Below are positions 43,701-55,020 of a stretch of DNA of 64,000 nucleotides, one piece after another. The DNA lies in contig CAMLPV010000009.1 of NCBI GenBank assembly GCA_946482005.1, positions 1 through 64,000 on the forward strand, written 5' to 3'. The notes under the pieces are model-generated. The model was not told where the DNA came from. It made no database searches and saw only the letters and a program-made list of their open reading frames with translations. The first letter of the stretch is position 1, and each line of letters starts with the position of its first letter. The stretch is from an uncultured Gilliamella sp. Its GTDB lineage: Bacteria; Pseudomonadota; Gammaproteobacteria; Enterobacterales; Orbaceae. Both the position numbers and the translations under genes were made by a program.

Positions 43701-44876
43701 TTATAATACTTCAACAATTGATTCACAGAGTCTGGACATATTATCAATAGTCATTCCTGCAACATTGATTCGTCCTGAATTAACAATGTAGATGCCATAA
43801 TCACTGCGTAACTTTAAAACTTGCTCTTCACTTAAGCCACTAAATGAGAACATCCCATTTTGTTTAGCAATAAAGCTAAAGTCTTGATTTGCACCTTTAT
43901 CTTGTAACGTTTTAACAAATAATTGTCGCATACGATGAATGCGTTGACGCATGTTGGTTAATTCATCAATCCACTCTTCTTTTAACTCTTCATTATTTAG
44001 AATATAAGAGACAATTTTAGCTCCATGAGCTGGAGGATTAGAATAATTCGCGCGAATAATGGTTTTAACTTGACTAAAAGCACGATCGGCAATTTCGGCA
44101 TTCGCAGCAATTAATGTAAATGCCCCCACACGTTCGTTATATAACCCAAAGTTTTTTGAATAGGAGCTTGCAATAAGTAATTCAGGTTGATGATTAGCAA
44201 ATAATCTTAATCCATAAACATCCTCTTCAATACCTTGCCCAAAGCCTTGATAAGCTAAATCAAATAGAGGCAACCAACCATTTTTTAACGCTAAATCAGA
44301 AATAGCTTGCCATTGTTCTGGTGTTGGATCGATACCTGTTGGGTTATGACAGCAACCATGGAATAGTACTGCTTCGCCAGCTGCGACTTGACTTAAACTG
44401 CTCATCATGGCATCAAAATCAAGACTATGTGTCTGCGGGTTATAATAGTTGTATTCTCGGACTTCAAGACCAGCGGTTTGAAATACACTACGGTGATTAG
44501 GCCAAGATGGATTACTTATCCAAATACGTTTGACTTTGGTTCGGCGAGATAAGAAATCAGCCATTATGCGTAGCGCGCCCGTTCCTCCAGGTGCTTGGGC
44601 TGTTCTTGCTCGTTCATTTTTATTACCAAAAAGCAACGTTTGTGTCGCTTCATTAAATGTACTGGAACCATCAATCGGTAAATAACTTTTAGTGGTTTCG
44701 TCGGTTAATAAAAATTGTTCCGCCTTTTTTACACTTTCTAAAATAGGTGTTTTGGTGGTTTCATCCTTGTAAACACCAACACTTAAATTAATCTTATTGG
44801 TGCGTTCATCTTTATTATAAAGATCTGCTAGCCCTAAAATGGGATCGGCTGGCGCTGCTGTTAAATATTCAAACAT
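43701..44876 (-). CDS. aspC: Aspartate aminotransferase
   Basis: AspC interconverts aspartate/2-oxoglutarate and oxaloacetate/glutamate with PLP. The 391-residue protein aligns closely to E. coli AspC from [20 protein letters not shown] onward. The PLP lysine is in [14 protein letters not shown], with [10 protein letters not shown] and [11 protein letters not shown] (active-site arginine region) also present. It is a single gene; syd lies upstream with about 140 bases between. Confidence 0.96.
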   Translation of the reverse strand: MFEYLTAAPADPILGLADLYNKDERTNKINLSVGVYKDETTKTPILESVKKAEQFLLTDETTKSYLPIDGSSTFNEATQTLLFGNKNERARTAQAPGGTGALRIMADFLSRRTKVKRIWISNPSWPNHRSVFQTAGLEVREYNYYNPQTHSLDFDAMMSSLSQVAAGEAVLFHGCCHNPTGIDPTPEQWQAISDLALKNGWLPLFDLAYQGFGQGIEEDVYGLRLFANHQPELLIASSYSKNFGLYNERVGAFTLIAANAEIADRAFSQVKTIIRANYSNPPAHGAKIVSYILNNEELKEEWIDELTNMRQRIHRMRQLFVKTLQDKGANQDFSFIAKQNGMFSFSGLSEEQVLKLRSDYGIYIVNSGRINVAGMTIDNMSRLCESIVEVL

Positions 44877-45014
44877 AATTCACCTATCTAATCTAATGAC
44901 TTTTAACGCATTATATACACATTATTTTATAAGTTACAATTTAGAAAATATTTACTTTTATGGATCGACCTCAGTATTGAGTTTTCGCTTGAGTTATAGC
45001 TTACTAATTGTTAT

Positions 45015-45548
45015 TTAATTAATAACAATTAGTTTATTTAAAAAAGATGTTAAATCTTGAGTAAGTGTAGTTAACTCTCCTGTAATCAAATCTTCTTTTA
45101 CAATTTCACCAGTTAAATTATTCAAAGAAATTATTTCAGTACTTTCATCTGTCGCTGCTATAAAAATGGTTGGAACACGTTTTAATTTTTTTTGTTGGGA
45201 TAAATGGGCAATTAAATTTTGTTCTAAGTTAGAAAAATCATCATCATTCCAAGCTTGGATTAAAGTTAATTTGATGTCGGCAAATTTAGCTGTCATATTG
45301 CCAGCATATTGTGTGCCATAAAAAATATGTGAAGAGGGATGTAAAGTAATGCCTACAACTTCTTCAACTATGGATAAATCTCTTGGTGGTTGTAAGGCAA
45401 ACGGTTGCCAAAATACGGTAAGTTGTTCGGTTTTTAAAATACAAGGAGAAGGGATTGCATGCAATTCTTCACTTTGTGGGGCGTAATCAAATTGATTTAA
45501 CCAACGAGTGGTAAATTCAATGAGTGCTGTTTTTTCAGGTATGTCCAT
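45015..45548 (-). CDS. syd: SecY-interacting protein Syd
   Basis: Syd is a peripheral cytoplasmic-membrane protein that binds SecY and may proofread the translocon. The 177-residue protein matches E. coli Syd (181) in order: LSEEL-like QSEELHAIPSPC, YWQP-like FWQPF, HPSSHIFYGTQYAGNM, DIKLTLIQAWNDDDF, ENLIAHL and the C-terminal FLNKL. It is divergent from rne. Confidence 0.93.
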   Translation of the reverse strand: MDIPEKTALIEFTTRWLNQFDYAPQSEELHAIPSPCILKTEQLTVFWQPFALQPPRDLSIVEEVVGITLHPSSHIFYGTQYAGNMTAKFADIKLTLIQAWNDDDFSNLEQNLIAHLSQQKKLKRVPTIFIAATDESTEIISLNNLTGEIVKEDLITGELTTLTQDLTSFLNKLIVIN

Positions 45549-45820
45549 AAATTGTTTTTGTCTCTTGTTAACAGTTTTCCTTAATAATTATTATACTGAT
45601 TAAGATTAGCCTTGCACCATGTAATTCATTGCTTATTTTTAATTATGTGAGATAAGCGTCAGGACAAAAATTTGTAAAGAAGTTTCAGGTTAACATGATG
45701 TTTTAGTATAAAGTACTCATATCAGAAAGTGAGATTTTCTTTTTTAGTTGAACAAGATTTATGATAAATACAAAATACCTTGATAACTATTTATAAAATA
45801 GCAATTTTAATTTGCTTGCT

Positions 45821-45859
45821 ATCCTTTGCTGAAACGTTAAAATAAGAAAGGATTTTTTT
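45821..45859 (+). terminator. First leader hairpin
   Basis: ATCCTTT (45821-45827) pairs with AAAGGAT (45847-45853) and is followed by T6-7. The AAGGAT arm can alternatively pair with ATCCTT at 45859-45864, which excludes the first stem. Confidence 0.5.
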
Positions 45860-45863
45860 ATCC

Positions 45864-45903
45864 TTGTAATGCAGCAATGGCGTTAGACATTACAATTTTT
45901 TTT
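45864..45903 (+). terminator. Second leader hairpin, T8 tail
   Basis: TTGTAATG (45864-45871) pairs with CATTACAA (45888-45895), followed by eight T. It lies 392 bases upstream of rne. It would end any transcript that starts in the syd-rne gap, or act as an attenuator for rne. Confidence 0.6.
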
Positions 45904-46295
45904 AAAAGTAAAATAGCGTAAGTAGGATTATTATAATTAAATAATATGTTTATTTTGAACAATCATGTAACGATTTAATTTGGTAGCCAAAGTCAAAAAA
46001 ACTTTAGTTTATAAGTTAACCATAGAAATAATATCAATGAGTTATATGTTTAGGGATGGTTCATAAAGTGAGTGAAACTTTTGAACATTGATAAAGCCTT
46101 AAATTTTAAAAAGATATTGTACAAATAATATCGGTTTCACATAATATAATAACAAAAATAACACAAATAAAATAATGAATACCATATTTGAATATTTAGT
46201 TAACAACCATTATTTATCATTGTTAAAATAAACGTTTATTATTGATAATAATATTCTACCTATAATTAATTAAGATTAATAAAGAGTGTAGAATA

Positions 46296-49001
46296 ATGAA
46301 AAGAATGCTAATCAACGCAACTCAGCAAGAGGAGTTGCGCGTTGCGCTCGTTGATGGACAACGCTTGTATGATTTAGATATTGAAAGTCTTGGGCATGAG
46401 CAAAAAAAAGCCAACATTTATAAAGGCAAGATCACTAAAATAAACCCAAGTTTAGAAGCGGCTTTTGTCTCTTATGGTGGTGAGCGAGATGGATTTTTAC
46501 CATTAAAAGAGATTGCTGAAAGTTATTTCCCCGCTAATATTTCGGGCCGTCGTAGTATTAAACATCTACAAGAAGGGCAAGAAGTTCTAATCCAAATTGA
46601 AAAAGAGATCCGTGGTAAAAAAGGTGCAGCATTAACGACTTATATTAGCCTAGCGGGTAGCTATTTGGTACTGATGCCTAACGATCCCCGAGCTGGTGGT
46701 GTTTCACGCCGTATTGAAGGTGAAGATCGAGTAGATTTAAGACGCATTATTGATGCGATTGAAAAACCAAGAGGAATGGGGGTTATTGCTCGAACCGCGG
46801 GTGTAGGTAAAAGTCAGGAAGAATTACAACAAGATTTAGATGCCTTAGTCAACTATTGGACAGCTATTCAAAACGAAGCCAAGAACTACCCAGCTCCAAG
46901 CTTAATTCATAAAGAAAGTGATATTATTACCCGTGCATTTCGTGACTATTTGCGTGATGACGTGGGCGATATTTTAATTGATAACCCTAAAGTAATGGAA
47001 GTGGCTAAAAAGCGATTGGTTGATTTAGGTCGCGTTGAATATGTTAACCGTTTAAAACTTTATGAAGGTGATGTTCCATTATTTAATCATTTCCAGATTG
47101 AAGGGCAAATTGAGTCAGCATTCCAACGTGAAGTTCGCTTACCATCTGGTGGTTCAATTGTTATTGATACCACCGAAGCATTAACTGCCATTGATATTAA
47201 CTCTGCTAAGTCAATTCGTGGTAGTGATATTGAAGAAACAGCGTTTAACACGAATCTTGAAGCAGCAGAGGAGATCGCTCGACAATTACGTTTACGCGAT
47301 TTAGGTGGTTTGATCGTTATTGATTTTATTGATATGACACCAATTCGTAACCAACGTGAAGTTGAAAACCGCTTAAAAGAGGCGATGAAAACTGACCGTG
47401 CCCGTATTCAAACTACGCGAATATCGCGCTTTGGTTTGCTTGAGATGTCTCGTCAACGTTTAAGTCCTTCATTACGTGAAGCAACCCATCATATTTGTCC
47501 TCGTTGTCAAGGTACGGGTACTGTACGTGATAACAATTCATTGTCTCTTTCTATTCTTCGTTTGATTCAAGAAGAAGCAATGAAAGATAATACCGTTCAA
47601 ATTGATGTGATTGTCCCTGTACCAATTGCCAGTTATTTACTTAATGAAAAACGTCGAGCGATCACAAATATTGAAAAAATGCATCCTGATGTCAAAATTG
47701 TAATTGCTGGTGACGAAGAGATGGAAACTCCTCTTTATAAAGTTATTCGTAAACGTACCGGTGAAGAGACAGATATACTCAGTTATAATCTTCCTAAACT
47801 GATTCGTGAACTTGAAGAAGAGGAAGAAGATCAAACGACAGATGTCATTGTAGAACAAGCTATATTATCAGGACCTAAAGTCGAAGCTTATGCAACACCA
47901 AAAGTTAAAGCTGAGCCAAAAATTAAGAAATTATTTAACTTATGTAATACTATTTTAGGTAAAGTAAATAAACTATTTGCTGCTGAAAAACCTAAACCTG
48001 AGCCAGAAGTTAAACAACCATCACAAAAACGACGTGATAATCAACGTTCTAATAATCGACGCCAGCGTAATAATCGTAACAACAATGCTGTTAATAATAT
48101 TATTGCTATGGTGACGCCGGCAACAGAAACCAATACGAAAGAGACGCCAAATAGAAGCAGTGGACGTCGTACAAGACAAAACAATAATGCAAATGCATCA
48201 AATACGATAAATGCTACTGCTAAGGTAGATAAAACGGTTAATGAAGCCACAGCTATTAAGCCAAAAGAGCCTAAACCACGACGTCAACAACGTACTTTAA
48301 CTAAAAGTGTCCGAGTTAAAAATAGTGAAATGATCGATCAAGTTGTCGATGAAAAAGTTGTTATCCCAACTTTATTATTACCAATTATTGTTGATCAACC
48401 AATGAGTAACAATGTTGCTGATATTCAACCAAAACGCCAACGCCGTACATCTAGGCATTTGCGTATGAATGGTCAGCGCAACAAGCGACGCGTAAGAAAT
48501 ACTGAACAAAAACAGTCACCAATGCCATTGCCATTTGCTGCTGCATCACTCGAACTGGCCTTAGGTCGAGTATCTATTGATTATAGTCAATTGAAGCAGG
48601 AAGAACCAAAAATGACAACACAGGTGATTCCGACGTTATTAGTACCGGTTATTATTAAAGATAATGAAGTTGTAGCGACCAATGACATTAAAGATAATAC
48701 CGATATGACGTTAAGCGATACCTCAGCAAATCAAGTAAACGTTGATATGCAACCTGATTTTGAAGAGGTTAAACAAAGTAATGACAGTGAGAAATCAGTT
48801 AATGTAACTGAACAAACAACTGGTCATTCTTCGGCTGTAATGACCAAAGCGTCAGCACCAGAATACGAAGTATCGAATGAAAGTATAAAGTCGCGTGAAG
48901 AGTCAGACTATCATTTTGATGGTAAAGGTAATGCTGGTGGTTTAAGTGCACAAGATCATGCTTATGCAGCTGCTAGTAAACCAGTAATATCAGAAGATTA
49001 A
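46296..49001 (+). CDS. rne: Ribonuclease E
   Basis: RNase E is the main endonuclease of RNA decay and rRNA/tRNA processing and the scaffold of the degradosome. The 901-residue protein has the S1 RNA-binding domain, the 5'-sensor/DNase I-like region with catalytic aspartates in [10 protein letters not shown] and VIDFIDM, and the Zn-link CPRC at [11 protein letters not shown]. After about residue 500 the C-terminal half is disordered: arginine-rich RNA-binding stretches ([17 protein letters not shown]) and acidic/Ser tails. This tail is shorter than in E. coli (1061), so some degradosome-binding sites may be missing. Ribosome site AAAGAG upstream. Confidence 0.97.
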   Translation: MKRMLINATQQEELRVALVDGQRLYDLDIESLGHEQKKANIYKGKITKINPSLEAAFVSYGGERDGFLPLKEIAESYFPANISGRRSIKHLQEGQEVLIQIEKEIRGKKGAALTTYISLAGSYLVLMPNDPRAGGVSRRIEGEDRVDLRRIIDAIEKPRGMGVIARTAGVGKSQEELQQDLDALVNYWTAIQNEAKNYPAPSLIHKESDIITRAFRDYLRDDVGDILIDNPKVMEVAKKRLVDLGRVEYVNRLKLYEGDVPLFNHFQIEGQIESAFQREVRLPSGGSIVIDTTEALTAIDINSAKSIRGSDIEETAFNTNLEAAEEIARQLRLRDLGGLIVIDFIDMTPIRNQREVENRLKEAMKTDRARIQTTRISRFGLLEMSRQRLSPSLREATHHICPRCQGTGTVRDNNSLSLSILRLIQEEAMKDNTVQIDVIVPVPIASYLLNEKRRAITNIEKMHPDVKIVIAGDEEMETPLYKVIRKRTGEETDILSYNLPKLIRELEEEEEDQTTDVIVEQAILSGPKVEAYATPKVKAEPKIKKLFNLCNTILGKVNKLFAAEKPKPEPEVKQPSQKRRDNQRSNNRRQRNNRNNNAVNNIIAMVTPATETNTKETPNRSSGRRTRQNNNANASNTINATAKVDKTVNEATAIKPKEPKPRRQQRTLTKSVRVKNSEMIDQVVDEKVVIPTLLLPIIVDQPMSNNVADIQPKRQRRTSRHLRMNGQRNKRRVRNTEQKQSPMPLPFAAASLELALGRVSIDYSQLKQEEPKMTTQVIPTLLVPVIIKDNEVVATNDIKDNTDMTLSDTSANQVNVDMQPDFEEVKQSNDSEKSVNVTEQTTGHSSAVMTKASAPEYEVSNESIKSREESDYHFDGKGNAGGLSAQDHAYAAASKPVISED

Positions 49002-49016
49002 TCCTTTAAATAGCTT

Positions 49017-49052
49017 AAAACACGGTAATAGAGTTTTGTTACCGTGTTTTAT
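49017..49052 (+). terminator. rne terminator
   Basis: CACGGTAA (49021-49028) pairs perfectly with TTACCGTG (49039-49046), extended by AAAA/TTTT, and is followed by TTTTATTT. It separates rne from sapB. Confidence 0.85.
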
Positions 49053-49079
49053 TTACTTATAATAGCGATAAAGATAAAT

Positions 49080-50015
49080 ATGATTATCTATATTTTCAAA
49101 AAAATAGTAACGTTTTTATTTATTATCTGCGTATTGACTCAGATTTGTTTCTGCTTAGTCTATTTTGCTCCACATTCAATGCTTAACTTTAATAATCTCA
49201 GTTTTGTTGATGCATATAGTGCTTTTTTTAAGCAATTACTGCAAGGTCAATTCAGATTATTATCAGGTGAAACCGTTCCATTTTTTCACACTTTATTAGC
49301 GACTTTTGAGCTTTGTATACTCGCTTTAGTGGTTGCTTTAGTAATTGGATTACCGTTAGGAATATTTCTTGGTCTGAGTAATATTAATTGGCTAAATAGT
49401 ACAATTCGCTTAGGCTCGTTATTTCTATATTCTTGCCCTATAGTTATGCTTGTTGTTATTGTTATGCATTGGTTATCGCCTACTTGGACGATATCAATGA
49501 ATTTTGACGTGTCGCCGTCAGTAGCAGGGACATCGTTACTTGATATTTTAGTTGCATCAAAAACATTTAAATTACAAGCGCTACTTGATCAACTTCATCA
49601 TTTGCTTTTGCCTATTATTATTTTAGCCATTCAACCAAGTATTATGACAATACAATTAGTGAGCCAATCAGTAAAAAGTACCTCACGTCAAAACTATATT
49701 AGAATGGCGATTATTCGTGAACGATCTCCATTTAAAGTTTTACGTCGTCATTTGTTACCTAATTCTATTCCTGCAACGATTCCACAGTTAACATACAATA
49801 CGACAACGTTGCTGTTTTCGACAATGGTAATTGAAATTTTATTTAATCGTGTTGGTCTAGGGCAATGGGTGATGATTGCTTATCGCCATCATAATTATTC
49901 TATTATTGCTATTGCTATTTTGGCATGTGGTACGGTTATTAGTCTATTAACATTATTAGGTGAGATTTCCGCAGTTGCTATTTATCCATTACGCCATAAG
50001 GTAAATTATGTCTAG
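49080..50015 (+). CDS. sapB: Peptide ABC transporter permease SapB
   Basis: SapB is one of the two permeases of the Sap importer, linked to antimicrobial-peptide resistance and putrescine/potassium handling. The 311-residue protein has about six membrane spans and the DppB-like C-terminal block (RRHLLPNSIPATIPQLTY). The start at 49080 (MIIYIFKKIVTFL) aligns with E. coli; a GTG at 49044 lies inside the rne terminator and is rejected. No sapA precedes it: the gene follows rne's terminator directly. It overlaps sapC by eight bases. Confidence 0.93.
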   Translation: MIIYIFKKIVTFLFIICVLTQICFCLVYFAPHSMLNFNNLSFVDAYSAFFKQLLQGQFRLLSGETVPFFHTLLATFELCILALVVALVIGLPLGIFLGLSNINWLNSTIRLGSLFLYSCPIVMLVVIVMHWLSPTWTISMNFDVSPSVAGTSLLDILVASKTFKLQALLDQLHHLLLPIIILAIQPSIMTIQLVSQSVKSTSRQNYIRMAIIRERSPFKVLRRHLLPNSIPATIPQLTYNTTTLLFSTMVIEILFNRVGLGQWVMIAYRHHNYSIIAIAILACGTVISLLTLLGEISAVAIYPLRHKVNYV

Positions 50016-50868
50016 GGTAACTAAATTAGTTAATACTATTGTATCTTGCTTTAATAAGCTACATAGTAATGTATATTTAATTATTAGTTTTTACGGCATA
50101 TTAGCAATTGCATTTGTAGCATTATCGACTAAATGGTTTTTTCATGCTCATTTAAACCCTATTTATCCCGCCTCATTACCACCAGCTTGGTGGGCGAATG
50201 GTGATTTGAATCATATTTTAGGTACTAATGCTAAAGGACAAGATATTTTCGATTATTTATTGATTGGGTATCGTTCGACCATATCCATGACATTAAAAGC
50301 CGTATTTTATGTCATTGTTATTGGTGGGCTAATTAATTACTTAATGTTTTTTATCTCTTTTTTGCGACCGTTAGTTTTATTTATTTTTAAGTTTTGTATG
50401 GTTGTGCCACCGCTACTCGGTGTCATTGCCATTAGCATGGTATTTGAAGATGATATTACCAATATGTTATTAGTGGTAGGATTATCTTATACACCACGCT
50501 TTATCTATAATATTCATCAACGAGCGATTAATGAATGGCACAAAACTTACATTACCGCTTATCGATTGGATGGGTTGTCACCATTTTCAATTTTTAATCA
50601 CTATATCTTACCTAATATTTTACCTGTATATTTGACCGAAATTGTCTCTTTATTTGGTTCGATTATTTTGGCCATTACTACCATAACTTTTTTAGGTTTT
50701 GCCAATGATATTTCTCGCCCCGATTTGGGTATGATGATGTTTAAAATGAAAGATATTATCGGTACTAATTATTTAGCCTTTCTTGCTCCAGGATTGGCTG
50801 TGGTCGTTACCATTACTTTGGTCTATTTATTCAATTTTGGATTATATGGCCGACGAGCAGGGCATTAA
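50008..50868 (+). CDS. sapC: Peptide ABC transporter permease SapC
   Basis: The 286-residue second permease of the Sap importer, of DppC/OppC type, with [23 protein letters not shown] near the N-terminus and about five to six membrane spans. AAGG precedes the ATG, which lies inside the end of sapB. It is two bases from sapD, so the four sap genes form one transcript. Confidence 0.93.
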   Translation: MSRVTKLVNTIVSCFNKLHSNVYLIISFYGILAIAFVALSTKWFFHAHLNPIYPASLPPAWWANGDLNHILGTNAKGQDIFDYLLIGYRSTISMTLKAVFYVIVIGGLINYLMFFISFLRPLVLFIFKFCMVVPPLLGVIAISMVFEDDITNMLLVVGLSYTPRFIYNIHQRAINEWHKTYITAYRLDGLSPFSIFNHYILPNILPVYLTEIVSLFGSIILAITTITFLGFANDISRPDLGMMMFKMKDIIGTNYLAFLAPGLAVVVTITLVYLFNFGLYGRRAGH

Positions 50869-50870
50869 TT

Positions 50871-51860
50871 ATGGCTTTGTTAGATATTCGAAATTTAACC
50901 ATAGAATTTATTACACCTGATGGTTTGTTGCGTGCAATCGATCGTGTAAGCTTAAAATTATCTGAAGGTGAAATTCGTGGTTTAGTTGGGGAGTCTGGTT
51001 CAGGAAAAAGCCTTATTGCTAAAGCCATTTTAGGGGTGACTAATCACAACTGGAAAATTTCGGCTGATCGTTTTCATTTTAATGATATTGATCTATTAAA
51101 ACTGACTCCTAAACAACGTCGAAAAGTGATTAGTGATAATGTTTCTATGATATTTCAAGAACCACAATCATGTTTAGATCCCTCAATGAAAATTGGTCAA
51201 CAACTCATAAATGCCATTCCAAGAAGAACATTTAAAGGGCATTGGTGGCAAAGATTCTTCTGGCGTAAAAATCGTGCCATTGAATTGTTGCATCGGGTAG
51301 GAATTAAAGACCATAAAGAGATATTGAAATCTTATCCATTTGAATTAACTGAAGGAGAGTGCCAGAAAGTAATGATCGCTATTGCTCTGGCTAATCGACC
51401 TAAATTATTAATTGCCGATGAACCTACTAATTCAATGGAAGCAACAACTGAGGCACAAATATTTAGACTTCTTGCAAGTATGAACCAAAATATTGGTACC
51501 ACCATTCTTCTTATTAGTCATGATTTACAAATGGTGACACGATGGACCGATCGTATTAGTGTATTGTATTGTGGGCAAACGGTAGAAGTTGCTGATAGTG
51601 AGGATTTAATTAAATCACCTTATCACCCTTATACCCAAGCTTTAATTTATGCTATTCCTGATTTTGGTAAAGCGATGCCCCATAAAAGTCCCCTCAATAC
51701 TTTACCGGGAGTGATTCCATCTCTTGAACATTTGCCGATAGGTTGCCGGTTAGGACCGCGTTGTCCTTATGCTCAAAAAAAGTGTATTCAAGCCCCTGAG
51801 TTAATACCGATAAAGGATCACTCGGTAGCTTGCCATTTTCCGTTAAATACAGATGAGTAG
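50871..51860 (+). CDS. sapD: Peptide ABC transporter ATPase SapD
   Basis: A 329-residue ATPase with Walker [10 protein letters not shown], Walker [13 protein letters not shown] and the C-terminal Opp-type extension (RCPYAQKKC). The usual LSGGQ signature is [12 protein letters not shown], the same deviation seen in E. coli SapD, so it is a family trait rather than a defect. E. coli SapD also modulates Trk potassium uptake. Confidence 0.93.
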   Translation: MALLDIRNLTIEFITPDGLLRAIDRVSLKLSEGEIRGLVGESGSGKSLIAKAILGVTNHNWKISADRFHFNDIDLLKLTPKQRRKVISDNVSMIFQEPQSCLDPSMKIGQQLINAIPRRTFKGHWWQRFFWRKNRAIELLHRVGIKDHKEILKSYPFELTEGECQKVMIAIALANRPKLLIADEPTNSMEATTEAQIFRLLASMNQNIGTTILLISHDLQMVTRWTDRISVLYCGQTVEVADSEDLIKSPYHPYTQALIYAIPDFGKAMPHKSPLNTLPGVIPSLEHLPIGCRLGPRCPYAQKKCIQAPELIPIKDHSVACHFPLNTDE

Positions 51861-51879
51861 TAAATAATAGGAATATATC

Positions 51880-52692
51880 ATGAGTCCAATATTAAAAGTG
51901 CGTAACTTATCTAAACAATTTAAAGTTCCTAAAGGTCTTTTAGGGCATTTACGGATTGATGCGGTTAAGCCATTGTCGTTTTCTCTAAGTGAAGGTAAAA
52001 CATTGGCCATTATTGGACAAAATGGCTCCGGAAAGTCAACCTTAGCGAAAATGTTAGTTGGTATGTTAAAACCTGACAGTGGCGATATCTGGATTGATGG
52101 TAATAAAGTTGAATATGGTGATTATAGTTACCGTTGCCAACTTATTCGCATGATATTTCAACATGTCGAAAGCTCTTTTGATCCAAGATTACGTATTGGT
52201 CAATTGTTAGAAATCCCATTAAAACATAATACTAAATATAATGCTCAAGAACGTGAAAAGTTAATTAGTGAAGTCTTAAAGCAAGTTGGATTGTTACCTG
52301 AACATGCTTCTTATTATCCTTCGGTAATGGCGGCGGGACAAAAGCAACGAGTGGCATTAGCTCGAGCATTAATTCTGAAACCTAAAGTGATAATTTTAGA
52401 TGAAGCTCTAGCTGCTCTAGATATTTCAATGCGTTCGCAAATTGTGAATTTAATGTTATCGCTGCAAGCGGAGCAAAATATTTCTTATGTATACGTTACT
52501 CAAGATATAGGGATGATGAAACATATCAGCGATGAAATTTTAGTGATGCATAATGGCGAACTAGTTGAATATGGTAATACGGCTGAAGTATTAGCTTCAC
52601 CATTAAGTGACATTACCCAAAAATTAATTAATAGCTATTTTGGCGAAGCATTAACCGCTGATACTTGGCGTACTGACACTCGTGCTTTCTAA
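51880..52692 (+). CDS. sapF: Peptide ABC transporter ATPase SapF
   Basis: The 270-residue partner ATPase of SapD. Walker A is GQNGSGKST, and Walker B is IILDEALAALD. The signature is AAGQKQRVALARAL, as in other SapF proteins. It ends the sapBCDF operon. AGG precedes the ATG at good distance. Confidence 0.93.
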   Translation: MSPILKVRNLSKQFKVPKGLLGHLRIDAVKPLSFSLSEGKTLAIIGQNGSGKSTLAKMLVGMLKPDSGDIWIDGNKVEYGDYSYRCQLIRMIFQHVESSFDPRLRIGQLLEIPLKHNTKYNAQEREKLISEVLKQVGLLPEHASYYPSVMAAGQKQRVALARALILKPKVIILDEALAALDISMRSQIVNLMLSLQAEQNISYVYVTQDIGMMKHISDEILVMHNGELVEYGNTAEVLASPLSDITQKLINSYFGEALTADTWRTDTRAF

Positions 52693-52848
52693 GGTTTAAT
52701 ACCTCCAACACCCTTTTTTACTGTGATAACCATTCAAGTATTATCTCCTATTGAATTCGCTACTATACTGATTTTTTAAATCTTATTTCTATTATTGTTC
52801 AATAAAAATCTCGACAAATATTATAAAACCCACTATATTTAGCTATAC

Positions 52849-52864
52849 AGATATCTAGACGTCT
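52849..52864. promoter_or_regulatory. Tandem MetJ boxes upstream of metA
   Basis: Two adjacent 8-bp boxes, AGATATCT (52849-52856; 6 of 8) and AGACGTCT (52857-52864; perfect), match the MetJ consensus AGACGTCT. They lie 46 bases before the metA start. MetJ with S-adenosylmethionine binds at least two adjacent boxes, so metA is probably repressed by methionine sufficiency. Confidence 0.88.
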
Positions 52865-52909
52865 ATTTTAACTGTTAAAAAATAACTGATTATTTTAGGA
52901 GCTGTTGTT

Positions 52910-53842
52910 ATGCCTATTTGTATTCCAGACTCATTGCCTGCTGTTGATGTACTACGCAATGAAAATGTATTTATTATGACTTCATCGCGTGCCAAAACCC
53001 AAGAAATTAGACCTCTTAAGCTTCTCTTTCTCAATTTAATGCCTAAAAAAATCGAGACTGAAAATCAATTTTTTCGGCTTTTATCGAATTCACCTTTACA
53101 AGTGAATGTTCAATTATTGCGGATTGATCAGCGCGAATCAAAAAATACACCAATGGAACATTTAAATAGCTTTTATTGTGATTTTGATGATATTCGGCAT
53201 CAGAATTTTGATGGACTTATTATAACGGGAGCACCATTAGGAAAAGTACCTTTCTCTGATGTGGTTTATTGGCCTAAATTAGCTGAAATTATTACTTGGG
53301 CAAAAGAACATGTAACTTCAACAATGTTTGTTTGTTGGGCTGTGCAGGCTGCTTTAAACGTCTTGTATGATTTACCAAAATTTACTCGCAGCCAGAAATT
53401 ATCAGGCGTTTATCAACATCACATTATTCAGCCGAATGCGATTTTATCTCGAGGATTTGACGATACCTTTTTAGCACCGCATTCACGTAATGCTGATTTC
53501 CCCAAAGATAAAATCATAAATTACACCGATTTAACAATTTTAGCCGAGTCCGATATTACAGGACCTTATCTAATGACCACGGCAGATAAACGCATGGCAT
53601 TTGTAACAGGGCATCCAGAATACGACTCTTTCACCTTAGCCAATGAATATTTTCGTGATATTAAAGCCGGTATAGAACCCAATATTCCAGAAAATTATTT
53701 TCCTGATAATAATCCAAATCTGACCCCTAAAGCCACATGGCGCAGTCATGCTTATTTACTATTTAGTAATTGGCTTAACTATTACGTCTATCAATTAACA
53801 CCATATGATTTAACAACACGTAATATGACGGTTGATGATTAA
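52910..53842 (+). CDS. metA: Homoserine O-succinyltransferase
   Basis: MetA activates homoserine for methionine synthesis. The 310-residue protein carries the catalytic Cys142 in [10 protein letters not shown] and the His/Glu pair in TGHPEYD. Residue 111 is Gly (GAPLGKV), which in this family indicates succinyl-CoA rather than acetyl-CoA use. AGGAG lies upstream of the ATG and MetJ boxes lie in the promoter. No other met gene is adjacent. Confidence 0.96.
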   Translation: MPICIPDSLPAVDVLRNENVFIMTSSRAKTQEIRPLKLLFLNLMPKKIETENQFFRLLSNSPLQVNVQLLRIDQRESKNTPMEHLNSFYCDFDDIRHQNFDGLIITGAPLGKVPFSDVVYWPKLAEIITWAKEHVTSTMFVCWAVQAALNVLYDLPKFTRSQKLSGVYQHHIIQPNAILSRGFDDTFLAPHSRNADFPKDKIINYTDLTILAESDITGPYLMTTADKRMAFVTGHPEYDSFTLANEYFRDIKAGIEPNIPENYFPDNNPNLTPKATWRSHAYLLFSNWLNYYVYQLTPYDLTTRNMTVDD

Positions 53843-54051
53843 AAGAAAGTTAATTTACAAAGCTTGTTTGTATATAGATGTGGAGAATATCGATTATGGA
53901 AAATAACTAAAAATTTGTAAATAAAACATGCTGTTCACTGGTGAACGTAAAATAAAAAAGAAAACCATTTAATAGATAAATAAAATTCTAAAATATAGAT
54001 ATTCTTCAATCTATTATTGATTTTGTAGTATAGGAAATAAAAATAAGATTA

Positions 54052-54715
54052 ATGAAATATTATAAACTCAGTACTCAAAAAAAATGGCAATATTGGTAAC
54101 AACCCGTTTCCGAAAATCATTTAGTTAGCTATAACTTTATTGATTTATGCAGAACGCAATTACAAGAATCTAATTTTGAAAAAGCTCGTTTTGATTATAG
54201 TTCTGCTTAAGATGGAGTAATTAAATATTGCATTAATTATCCTAATCAAGTTAACAGATCTATGGAATGCTATATAAACTATATTTTTATTATGGCTATA
54301 GTCACTATCGTCATGATAATGCCAAAGTTATCCAAGCTTTAAAAGAAGCGCTCACTACCGGTAGAGCGCTATTATTTGATTTAGTGGAATTAACTTATGA
54401 AATAAACTTGGTAATATAATTAGAAAATAAAATCCCACACAAATTAACATCAACTGAAATACGTGAACAAGAACTGTTTTTTATTGATGAAAAAAACTAG
54501 AAAGAATTTAACTTAGAAAACTTATCGAATAAACCCTCTACATTATTTCATAGCGGAACTCAAAAAGTTATTTACTAAGTTTACACTGATAGTAAATACA
54601 TTTATGCCCCTTATTTATTATTGCAACCAATATCAAAAGAGGATTAGGAAAAACATATTAAAGCAATCAATCCTAATGGAGTTATAATTTCCGATAAATT
54701 ATATGTTTTTTAAAA
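54052..54715 (+). pseudogene. Decayed gene of unknown function
   Basis: Starting at an ATG (54052) a translation shows protein-like stretches in one or two frames, such as LVSYNFIDLCRTQL, VIQALKEALTTGRALL, STEIREQELFFIDE and INPNGVIISDKLYVF, interrupted by at least six stops and one frameshift near 54270. The stops are mostly TAA or TAG replacing plausible Glu, Gln or Trp codons, typical of long decay. No family is recognised. Confidence 0.6.
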
Positions 54716-54726
54716 GAGTAAATAAA

Positions 54727-55020
54727 ATGTCTACATATAAAATACTTAATCCAGAAAGAAATCTACTCAACATAATAGAAGAGATTAGCTCTTGAATGGA
54801 GGCATTATAAATAACGATATCCAGAGATAAGAGTAAATAATCAATTAGAAAAAAACTGTTCAAATATTCATTTATTTGTTGCATTTTGGTTTGAAAACGA
54901 ATCAGTAGAAATAATTAATAAATTGAAACTATTTGCTGATTAATCATTATCAAGGTGCTCTTAAATGGGAACTTCGTGAGCATAAGCGGGCATATCTACC
55001 CGTAACAAACTTGGTAATAA
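54727..55020 (+). pseudogene. Second decayed gene fragment
   Basis: A frame beginning MSTYKILNPERNLLN continues after stops and shifts as LFVAFWFENESVEIINKL and HYQGALKWELREHKRAYLP. It probably formed a two-gene unit with the remnant just upstream (12 bases apart). Function unknown; an effector/immunity or toxin pair is one possibility only. Confidence 0.5.

Larger units (their letters stand above)
45549..46295 (+). other. rne upstream region with long leader
   Basis: 747 bases separate syd and rne without a gene. In E. coli rne has a long 5' untranslated region through which RNase E autoregulates its messenger, and the size of this gap allows the same. Two T-tailed hairpins at 45821-45859 and 45864-45903 lie inside. 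The rest is A/T-rich. Confidence 0.5.

Noticed and set aside
49044-49079. GTG start of sapB at 49044
   Set aside because: It lies inside the rne terminator stem; the ATG at 49080 fits the family N-terminus.
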